Shown piece by piece: positions 57,666-64,000 of a stretch of 64,000 bases of DNA; positions within the stretch are counted from its first letter, which is position 1, and each line of letters begins with the position of its first letter. The notes beneath the pieces are model-generated. The model saw nothing but the letters and a program-made list of their open reading frames with translations, did no database searches and had not been told where the DNA came from. The DNA is taken from positions 1-64,000 of the forward strand of contig VEQY01000011.1 in NCBI GenBank assembly GCA_018882965.1, in the 5' to 3' direction. The position numbers and the translations under genes were made by a program. Source of the stretch: Mycobacterium sp. Lineage in GTDB: Bacteria; Actinomycetota; Actinomycetes; Mycobacteriales; Mycobacteriaceae.

Positions 57666-59135
57666 GTGAACGCTGCTGGCGAGGTGTCGACCCCGCTGCT
57701 GATCAACGGCGAGCTGACCGCCGGACGCGGCGGGGTTTTCGCCACCGTCAACCCCGCGACCGAGCAACCGCTCGGCCAGGCGGCCGACGGCACCGCCGCC
57801 GACATGGACGCCGCGATCGCCGCCGCCCGATCGGCGTTCGACGACACCGACTGGAGCCGCGACGTCGAGCGGCGGGTGTCCTGCCTGCGTCAGTTGCGTG
57901 CGGCGCTGACCACCCACCTCGAGCCGTTGCGGGCGATCACCGTCGCCGAGGTGGGCGCGCCGGTGGCGCTGACCCGGCGCGGGCAGCTGGAGATCCCGAT
58001 CGCCGATCTGGCCATCCCCGCCGACATCGCCGAGCACTACCGCTGGCGCTCAGATCTGGGCGAGGCCGCCCCCATGGGCATCACCACCCGGCGCACCCTG
58101 GCGCGCGAACCGTTCGGGGTGGTGGGCGCGATCACGCCGTGGAACTTCCCGCACCACCTCAACCTGGCCAAGATCGGGCCGGCGCTGGCCGCCGGCAACA
58201 CCGTGGTGCTCAAGCCCGCCCCCGACACCCCGTGGTGCGCGGCCGAGGTGGGACGCATCATCGCCGAGCACACCGACTTCCCGCCGGGAGTGGTCAACAT
58301 CGTCACCTCCGCCGACCACCGGCTCGGCGCGCAGCTCGCCGAGGACCCCCGCGTCGACATGGTGTCGTTCACCGGGTCGACCGCCACCGGCCGGGCGGTG
58401 ATGAAATCGGCCGCGCAGACCGTCAAGAAGGTGTTCCTGGAGCTGGGCGGCAAGTCGGCGTTCCTCGTTCTCGACGACGCCGACCTCGAATCCGCCTGTG
58501 CGCGAGCCGCATTGGCGGTCTGCACGCACGCCGGTCAGGGATGCTCGCTGACCACCCGGCTGGTGGTGCCACGGCAGCGCTACGACGAGGCCGTGGCGGC
58601 GGCGGCCGCGACCATGTCGGGTGTCCCGGTGGGCGACCCGACCGACCCCGCGACAATCTGCGGCCCACTGATCTCGGCCCGCCAGCGCGACCGGGTGCAG
58701 GGCTATCTCGACCTCGCCCTGACCGAGGGCGGCACGTTCGCCTGCGGCGGCGGGCGTCCGCCGGGGCTGGCGACCGGCTTCTACATCGAGCCGACCGTGA
58801 TCGCCGGGCTGACAAACGACGCCCGGGTGGCCCGCGAGGAGATCTTCGGGCCGGTGCTGGTGGTGCTGGCCCACGACGGGGACGCCGACGCGGTGCGTAT
58901 CGCCAACGACTCGCCCTACGGACTGTCCGGCACGGTGTTCGGCGCCGACCCGCAGCGCGCCGAGCGGGTGGCCTCGGCGGTCCGGGCCGGAACCGTCAGC
59001 GTCAACGGCGGCATGTGGTACTGCGGCGACACCCCGTTCGGCGGCTACAAGCAGTCCGGGGTGGGGCGCGAGCTGGGCGTGCCCGGCTTCGAGGAGTACC
59101 TGCAGATCAAGGTCGTCGCCGAGGCGGTGCGGTGA
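57666..59135 (+). CDS. NAD-dependent aldehyde dehydrogenase
   Basis: 489 residues, GTG 57666; no clear ribosome-binding site, and GTG 57684 is an alternative. Catalytic Glu259 (LELGGKSAF) and Cys293 ([11 protein letters not shown]) are 34 residues apart, as in classical ALDHs. [33 protein letters not shown] (NAD loop) and [11 protein letters not shown] are intact. Soluble enzyme. It is followed, with a one-base overlap, by an HSL-type esterase and then a Baeyer-Villiger monooxygenase, suggesting it oxidises the aldehyde arising from ester cleavage products. Confidence 0.92.
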   Translation: MNAAGEVSTPLLINGELTAGRGGVFATVNPATEQPLGQAADGTAADMDAAIAAARSAFDDTDWSRDVERRVSCLRQLRAALTTHLEPLRAITVAEVGAPVALTRRGQLEIPIADLAIPADIAEHYRWRSDLGEAAPMGITTRRTLAREPFGVVGAITPWNFPHHLNLAKIGPALAAGNTVVLKPAPDTPWCAAEVGRIIAEHTDFPPGVVNIVTSADHRLGAQLAEDPRVDMVSFTGSTATGRAVMKSAAQTVKKVFLELGGKSAFLVLDDADLESACARAALAVCTHAGQGCSLTTRLVVPRQRYDEAVAAAAATMSGVPVGDPTDPATICGPLISARQRDRVQGYLDLALTEGGTFACGGGRPPGLATGFYIEPTVIAGLTNDARVAREEIFGPVLVVLAHDGDADAVRIANDSPYGLSGTVFGADPQRAERVASAVRAGTVSVNGGMWYCGDTPFGGYKQSGVGRELGVPGFEEYLQIKVVAEAVR

Positions 59136-60088
59136 TGGCCCCGCAGCTCGATCCCGAGGTCGCCGCGGGCCTGGCCGTGCTGGCCCCCGCCAGCCGGGAG
59201 GACCCGCCCGCCGTCGGTGACGTCGAGGCCCGCCGGCGCAACGCCCGCCGGGTGGCCGAGGGGGTGTCGGCGGTGCTGCCGGAGATCCCCGGTGTGCAGG
59301 TGCAGCGGTTCGCCCTGCCGGCCGCCGACGGTGCGTCGGTGCCGCTGCTCTGGTATCGCAGCACCGCATCGGAGGCGCCGGGCAGCGCGGCGCTGTATCT
59401 GCACGGCGGCGGAATGATTATCGGCTGGGGCGAACTCGGCGCGATCTACGACACCGCCGTGCGCAGCTACGTGGCGGCCTCCGGGGTGCCGCTGCTCGTC
59501 GTGGACTACCGAATCGCCCCCGAGCACCCGCACCCCACCCCGGTCGAGGATTGCTATGAGGCGCTGGGCTGGCTGGTCGCCAACGCCGACGAGCTCGGGG
59601 TGGACCCGAAACGCGTTGCGGTGATGGGCGATAGCGCCGGCGGCGGTCTGGCGGCGGCGATCTGCCTACTCGCGCGCGACCGGGCGGGCCCGGCCATCGC
59701 CGCGCAACTGCTGGCCTACCCGATGCTCGACGATCGCACCCCCGAGCCCGACCCGGCGCTGGCGCCGCTGCTGACCTGGAGCCGCGACGACGACCTGACC
59801 GCGTGGGCGGCACTGCTGGGCGGCACCGACGCCGAGGCCTCGCCCTACGCCGCGCCGGCCCGGGCGCGGGATCTATCCGGCCTGCCGCCGGCCTACATCG
59901 ACGTCGGCGATCTGGATCTGTTCGTCGAGCAGGACCTCGAGTACGCGCGCCGCCTCACCGCCGCGGGTGTTGCGACCGAGCTGCACGTGCACCCGGGCTG
60001 CCCGCACGCCTTCGAGGTGCTCGCCCCGCAGGCGGCGGTCTCCCGGCGCGTGATGGCCGACCGGGTGCGCCGGCTCGCGGCGCTCTAG
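59135..60088 (+). CDS. HSL-family (hormone-sensitive-lipase-like) esterase
   Basis: 317 residues, start codon sharing a base with the ALDH stop (TGATG). HSL signatures: LYLHGGGMIIGWGEL (oxyanion His-Gly-Gly-Gly), VVDYRIAPEHPHPTPVEDCY, and MGDSAGGGLAAAI with nucleophile Ser167. YIDVGDLDLFVEQ contains the acid Asp and HPGCPHAFEVL the His. Intracellular carboxylesterase. Together with the next gene it could hydrolyse the ester produced by a Baeyer-Villiger reaction. Confidence 0.9.
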   Translation: MAPQLDPEVAAGLAVLAPASREDPPAVGDVEARRRNARRVAEGVSAVLPEIPGVQVQRFALPAADGASVPLLWYRSTASEAPGSAALYLHGGGMIIGWGELGAIYDTAVRSYVAASGVPLLVVDYRIAPEHPHPTPVEDCYEALGWLVANADELGVDPKRVAVMGDSAGGGLAAAICLLARDRAGPAIAAQLLAYPMLDDRTPEPDPALAPLLTWSRDDDLTAWAALLGGTDAEASPYAAPARARDLSGLPPAYIDVGDLDLFVEQDLEYARRLTAAGVATELHVHPGCPHAFEVLAPQAAVSRRVMADRVRRLAAL

Positions 60089-60127
60089 CCGGGCCGACAC
60101 CCGCGGCGTGGTCGATATGCTCGGCTG

Positions 60128-61672
60128 GTGCGGACCTGGGAGCGTGCGGCTTCGGCCCGCTACGGCCTGGGCCGGCTGCGCGCCCTGACCCGGCGCAGGC
60201 GCGCACCGCGCGTGGCGATCATCGGTGCGGGTTTCGGCGGCATCGCCGCGGCGGTCGCGCTGCGCCAGGCCGGCATCGACGACCTGGTGATCATCGAGGC
60301 CGGCGACGGGGTCGGCGGCACCTGGCGGCGCAACGTCTATCCCGGTGCGGCCTGCGACGTGCCCAGCCACCTCTATTCGTTCTCCTTCGCACTCAACCGC
60401 CGGTGGAGTCGCACCTACGCCCAGCAGCCCGAGATCCTGGCCTACCTCGAGCAGGTGACCGACGACTTCGACCTGCGCCGCCATCTGCTGCTGGGCACCC
60501 GAGTCACCGAGGCGCGCTGGGATGAGACCAGCGACGAGTGGGAACTACAGACCAGCGCCGGCGTTCTGCGAGCCACGATCGTGGTCAGCGCCGTCGGACT
60601 GTTCGGCGAGGCGCGGCTGCCGGCCATCGAGGGTCTGGCCGACTTCGGCGGCCGGGTGATGCACACCTCGGCGTGGGATCGCGGTGTGGATCTGACCGGT
60701 CAGCGGGTGGCGGTGATCGGCACCGGGGCCAGCGCCGTGCAGGTCGTGCCGGAACTGGCGCGAATCGCCACGAGCGTCAGCGTTTTCCAGCGCACGCCGC
60801 CGTGGATGGTGCCCAAGGACGACCGGCCGTTCACCGCCGAGGAGCTGGCCGGGTTCAGTCGCACACCGTGGGCGGCCTACCGGGAGCGCTGGAAAGTGTG
60901 GAAGCAGTTCCACGACTTCACCGCCACCGCCGCGAGCGATCCCATGGTCGCCGAACGCTCGAAGGTCGCCACCGACTTCCTGGACAACACCGTCCCCGAT
61001 CCGGCACTGCGCGACGCGCTCACCCCGCACTACCCGTTCCGGTGCAAGCGGGTGCTGCTCGGTGACAGCTTCTACCGCGCGCTGCAGCGCGACAACGTGG
61101 AGCTGATCACCGACCCCATCGCGCGGGTGACCCGCGACGGCGTCATGACCGCCGACGGCCGGCTCGTCGAGGTCGACACGATCGTGTGCGCCACCGGCTT
61201 CGAGACCAGCAGCTACCTGGCCGGTATCGAGGTGATCGGCCGCGAGGGTGAGAGCCTGCACCGGCGCTGGGGTGCGGACCCGACCGCCTACCTCGGCACG
61301 GCGGTCAGCGGCTTCCCCAACTTCTTCATGCTGTACGGTCCCAACACCAACCAGGCGGGCAACTCGATCATCTACGTCCTGGAGGCCGCCTCGCGGCTGG
61401 TGGCCAGCGCGGCGAGTCTGCTGGCCCGCCGCGGCGGCTCACTGGACGTCAGCCCGCAGGCCGAGCGGCGGTTCAACGACGAGCTGTCCGCGGATCTGGA
61501 GCGCAGCGTCTGGACGCAGTGCGACAGCTACTTTCGCTCCCCGTCCGGACGCATCGTCACACAGTGGCCCTACAGCGAGCTCGACTATGCGCGGCGCACC
61601 TGGCGGCTCAACCGCCGCGACTGGATTCACCGCACCGGCGAGGTGCCGATCACCGCATCACGTTCGAGCTGA
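60128..61672 (+). CDS. Baeyer-Villiger-type flavin monooxygenase
   Basis: 514 residues, GTG start. Two Rossmann motifs, VAIIGAGFGGIAAAVALRQA (about 29-48, FAD) and VAVIGTGASAVQVVPELA (about 194-211, NADPH). They flank the BVMO fingerprint FGGRVMHTSAWD (about 173-184), which matches FxGxxxHxxxW(P/D) exactly. GVGGTWRRNVYPGAACDVPS is the usual second FAD contact. Would insert oxygen next to a ketone using NADPH and O2. Its final 46 bp overlap the convergent CoA-transferase gene. The N-terminus has about 27 extra basic residues before the first strand. Confidence 0.9.
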   Translation: MRTWERAASARYGLGRLRALTRRRRAPRVAIIGAGFGGIAAAVALRQAGIDDLVIIEAGDGVGGTWRRNVYPGAACDVPSHLYSFSFALNRRWSRTYAQQPEILAYLEQVTDDFDLRRHLLLGTRVTEARWDETSDEWELQTSAGVLRATIVVSAVGLFGEARLPAIEGLADFGGRVMHTSAWDRGVDLTGQRVAVIGTGASAVQVVPELARIATSVSVFQRTPPWMVPKDDRPFTAEELAGFSRTPWAAYRERWKVWKQFHDFTATAASDPMVAERSKVATDFLDNTVPDPALRDALTPHYPFRCKRVLLGDSFYRALQRDNVELITDPIARVTRDGVMTADGRLVEVDTIVCATGFETSSYLAGIEVIGREGESLHRRWGADPTAYLGTAVSGFPNFFMLYGPNTNQAGNSIIYVLEAASRLVASAASLLARRGGSLDVSPQAERRFNDELSADLERSVWTQCDSYFRSPSGRIVTQWPYSELDYARRTWRLNRRDWIHRTGEVPITASRSS

Positions 61673-63897
61673 GCGAACTCCTCGTCGCTGACCCCCAGCA
61701 GGCCGCACAGCACCTCCCTGTTGTGCTGGCCGAGCGTGGGCGCCGGGCGCGTCAGGTAACCGCCGTTCCACGGCGCGATCGGAGGTCGCGGGTAACGCAC
61801 CGGCCCGACGCGCGGGTGCTCCAGGGTCTCCAGGAACCGTCGGGCCTGCAGTTGCGGGTTGTCGCCGATGTCGGTGGGCAGCACCACCGGGGCGGCGGGA
61901 ACGCCGGACTCGATCAGCGCCTGAACGCTCGCCGCGAGGGGCTTGCCGGCGAACCACGCGGCCAGCCGGGCGTCGTCGACGTCCCGCTCGCCCAGCAGTG
62001 CCGCAAGTGCGGCCCGGTCGGAGTCGTCGCGGACGCTGACGGCGATCCACTGGTCCTCGCCGGCGCAGGCATACAGGTTCTGCAGCACCATGTCCTGGCC
62101 CCGGTTTCCGTTACGGGTCAGCACCGTGCCGGACACGTCGAACTCGATGACCTGCCGCGCCGTGGCGTTGAGCACGGTCTCGATCATCGGCACCTCGACC
62201 AGCTGGCCCGTGCCGGTGCGGCGGCGGAACTCCACCGCGCACAGCGCCGCGAACGCCGCGTGCACCGCGGCCAGGCCGTCGCACGGACCGCGCGGCGCGG
62301 TCGGCACGTCGTCGGGGTAGCCGGTGATCCAGGCCAGCCCGGCGAGCTGCTCCATGGTCATCGCGAAGCCGCCGCGGTTGCGCCACGGGCCGTCCAGCCC
62401 GAAGGCGGGCATCCGCACCACGATCAGGCTCTCGTTGATGCCCCGCAACGTGTCGTAGTCCAGTCCGAGGTTCTCCATCACCCGTGCCGGGAAGTTCTCG
62501 ATCACCAGGTCGGCGCCGGCGATCAGCGCGGCGATGAGTTCCTTGCCGCGCGCGGTCTGCAGGTCCAGGGTCAGCGATCTCTTGTCGGTGTTCACCGCGT
62601 GGGCCACCCAGCTGTACTCCCACCAGTCCGCCACCCCGGTGCGCAGCGTCCCCGAATAGCGCATGCCGTCGGGATGCCGGCAGGACTCCACCTTAATCAC
62701 GTCCGCGCCCAGCATCGCGAACAGCTGGCTGGCCGCCGGCCCGGCCCAGAACGCGGTCAGGTCCACCACGCGCAGCCCGCGCAGCGCCCGGGAGATCCGG
62801 ACGGATTCGGCTGCCGCGGTTGCCGGCTCGCGCGGGGACCAGAGGTCCTCGAGATCACCCGGACCCAGCTCCCCGACTCGCGGCGCCGCGCCGATTACCG
62901 CGGGCTGGGCGTCGCTCATCAGCCACGGCGGACGGGGCTGGCGGAACCCGGCCGGGTTGGTGACGAACGTGCCCCGGGCGACGAAGTGGTCCATCAGCGG
63001 CAGGGTGGCGCCGTTGCCGATCGCCGCCATCGGAACCCGGTAGCGCTCCGCCGTCTCGACGATCTCCGCGACGGTGTGGGCGGCCAGCCACGGTGCGATC
63101 GCGGCGCGCACCCGGTCACGGTTGCGCCACCTGTTCAGCTGCAGGCCCAGGGTCGAATCGGCGGCCAACTCCGGACAGCCGACCATCGCGCAGAAGCTCT
63201 CCCACTGGGTGTCGGTGGCCATCGACACCCCGACGTAGCCGTCCTTGCACCGTTCGATGGACGGCACCTCGGTGGACCGGTTGAACGACGTCAGACCGGC
63301 GACGTCGGTGCGCAGCCAGCCGAAGGTCTGCATCGACACGGCCATCGCCTCCAGCACCGAGAGGTCCACCTGGGCGCCGGGGGCTCCGTAGAGCGCGGCC
63401 AGACCGAAGAACGCCGCATACCCGCCCGCGACGAACTCCCCGAGATCCCCGCCGGCGGCGATCGGGGGACGTTCGGGCTCACCGCGTGACCCCGTCGAGC
63501 CGCACCAGGCCTGCAGGGTGAACTCGGTGGCCGGATACTCGGCCCACGGACCGGTCCAGCCGAAGTTGGACACCGTGACCACCACCGCTCCGGGTGCGGC
63601 GGTATGGACTGCGCCGCAGTCGATTCCGCGCTGGCGGGCTTCGGCGGGGCTGGCGGCGAGCACCACGATGTCGGCGGCCGCCGCAATAGATTCCACCTGT
63701 CCGGCGGTCGCGACGACGCTGCGCTTACCGCCGGCCAGGTAGTCGAAGAACTGCCCGCTGCGCCGCAGCGGTGAGCCGCCGTCAGGCTCCACGACGATGA
63801 CGTCGGCACCGGCGTCGCGCAGCAGCTTGCCGGCGTAGGCGGCCGCGATCCGGTCACCGATCTCCACGACGCGCACGCCCGACAGCGGATGGGCCAT
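61627..63897 (-). CDS. Tandem-domain family III CoA-transferase (Rv1866-like fusion)
   Basis: 756 residues, ATG 63897. Two CaiB/BaiF domains in one chain: residues 1 to about 335 (LSGVRVVEIGDRIAAAYAGK, GADVIVVEPDGGSPLRRS, ending near PPWLMSD) and about 365 to the end (LRGLRVVDLTAFWAGPAASQ, GADVIKVESCRHPDGMRY, NTDKRSLTLDL, ENFPARVMENLGLDYDTLRG). The first domain lacks the long NKRSV/ENFRP stretch and looks shortened. Asp in AGGDLGEFVAG and in GPCDGLAAVHAAF sit where catalytic Asp occurs; only the second domain keeps the full set. Single-chain pseudodimers of this type exist in M. tuberculosis (Rv1866). Substrates unknown. Confidence 0.87.
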   Translation of the reverse strand: MAHPLSGVRVVEIGDRIAAAYAGKLLRDAGADVIVVEPDGGSPLRRSGQFFDYLAGGKRSVVATAGQVESIAAAADIVVLAASPAEARQRGIDCGAVHTAAPGAVVVTVSNFGWTGPWAEYPATEFTLQAWCGSTGSRGEPERPPIAAGGDLGEFVAGGYAAFFGLAALYGAPGAQVDLSVLEAMAVSMQTFGWLRTDVAGLTSFNRSTEVPSIERCKDGYVGVSMATDTQWESFCAMVGCPELAADSTLGLQLNRWRNRDRVRAAIAPWLAAHTVAEIVETAERYRVPMAAIGNGATLPLMDHFVARGTFVTNPAGFRQPRPPWLMSDAQPAVIGAAPRVGELGPGDLEDLWSPREPATAAAESVRISRALRGLRVVDLTAFWAGPAASQLFAMLGADVIKVESCRHPDGMRYSGTLRTGVADWWEYSWVAHAVNTDKRSLTLDLQTARGKELIAALIAGADLVIENFPARVMENLGLDYDTLRGINESLIVVRMPAFGLDGPWRNRGGFAMTMEQLAGLAWITGYPDDVPTAPRGPCDGLAAVHAAFAALCAVEFRRRTGTGQLVEVPMIETVLNATARQVIEFDVSGTVLTRNGNRGQDMVLQNLYACAGEDQWIAVSVRDDSDRAALAALLGERDVDDARLAAWFAGKPLAASVQALIESGVPAAPVVLPTDIGDNPQLQARRFLETLEHPRVGPVRYPRPPIAPWNGGYLTRPAPTLGQHNREVLCGLLGVSDEEFAQLERDAVIGTSPVR

Positions 63898-63903
63898 CGG
63901 CGC

Positions 63904-64000
63904 TCAGTCGATCCCGAAATCGATGACTCCGCGAACCAGCCTGCCCTCGTCCAGGTCGAGGTAGGCCTCGTTGATCTCCTCGAGCCGGTAGCGGCGGGTG
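63904..64000 (-). CDS. C-terminal end of a zinc-type alcohol dehydrogenase (truncated by window edge)
   Basis: The last 31 codons and the TGA (63904-63906) of a minus-strand gene are visible, reading YRLEEINEAYLDLDEGRLVR and then GVIDFGID. This is the characteristic end of mycobacterial (often NDMA- or mycothiol-dependent type) medium-chain alcohol dehydrogenases. It lies 6 bp upstream of the CoA-transferase ATG, so the two are probably one operon. Start and catalytic part are outside the window. Confidence 0.75.
   Translation of the reverse strand, partial: TRRYRLEEINEAYLDLDEGRLVRGVIDFGID

Overview
The window reads as a high-GC mycobacterial chromosome segment, most likely a rapid-growing Mycolicibacterium-type species. 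Three things support this: an antigen 85 mycolyltransferase, a complete nuoA-N operon with the gene order of M. tuberculosis Rv3145-Rv3158, and orthologues of other M. tuberculosis genes (HisN Rv3137, FadE24/FadE23 Rv3139-Rv3140, Rv3143, Rv3168-Rv3171, CYP135B1, MgtA Rv0557, and a tandem CoA-transferase like Rv1866). Orthology here comes from recalled sequences, not a database search. I see no tRNA, rRNA, CRISPR array, insertion sequence or prophage, and no gap without a gene longer than about 225 bp.

Layout. 1-7187: end of fprA, a small membrane protein, hisN, the fadE24-fadE23-(acuI-like) operon behind a palindromic operator/-10, and a convergent antigen 85 gene. 7374-14952: eight tightly coupled catabolic genes (homogentisate-dioxygenase-like cupin, alpha/beta hydrolase, family III CoA-transferase, HMG-CoA-lyase-like enzyme, TetR regulator, acyl-CoA dehydrogenase, APH-fold kinase, DUF6285 protein). 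The last three resemble the LvaC/LvaA/LvaB and ACAD10/11 chemistry that consumes 4-hydroxyacyl-CoAs by phosphorylation. 14977-31050: a YceI protein, a degenerate receiver-domain protein (Rv3143-like), then nuoA-N. 31047-33722: a secreted two-domain protein with a GH17 glucanase-like domain followed by a probable PhoX-like domain.

33821-41163: Rv3168/Rv3169-like kinase pair, a DUF222/HNH (13E12-type) protein with an SOS box on its start codon, a small secreted Gly-Pro repeat protein, an F420-type LLM oxidoreductase, an amine oxidase and an alpha/beta hydrolase. 41389-50970: LGFP lipoprotein, APH(6)-like kinase, S33-type lipoprotein hydrolase, DHA2 MFS exporter, secreted alginate-lyase-like protein, an uncharacterised hydrolase-like protein and a type II NADH dehydrogenase. 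51049-54687: PLP decarboxylase, GAP/LysE-like membrane protein and CYP135B-like P450 in one unit. 55108-57599: MgtA mannosyltransferase translationally coupled to UDP-glucose dehydrogenase, which would supply UDP-glucuronate for the glucuronosyl lipid that MgtA mannosylates. 57666-64000: aldehyde dehydrogenase, HSL esterase, Baeyer-Villiger monooxygenase, tandem CoA-transferase and the end of an alcohol dehydrogenase, a plausible ketone-degradation set.

The genome is very compact. Most operon junctions use ATGA/GTGA overlaps, and at three convergent junctions both genes stop within one shared CTAG palindrome.
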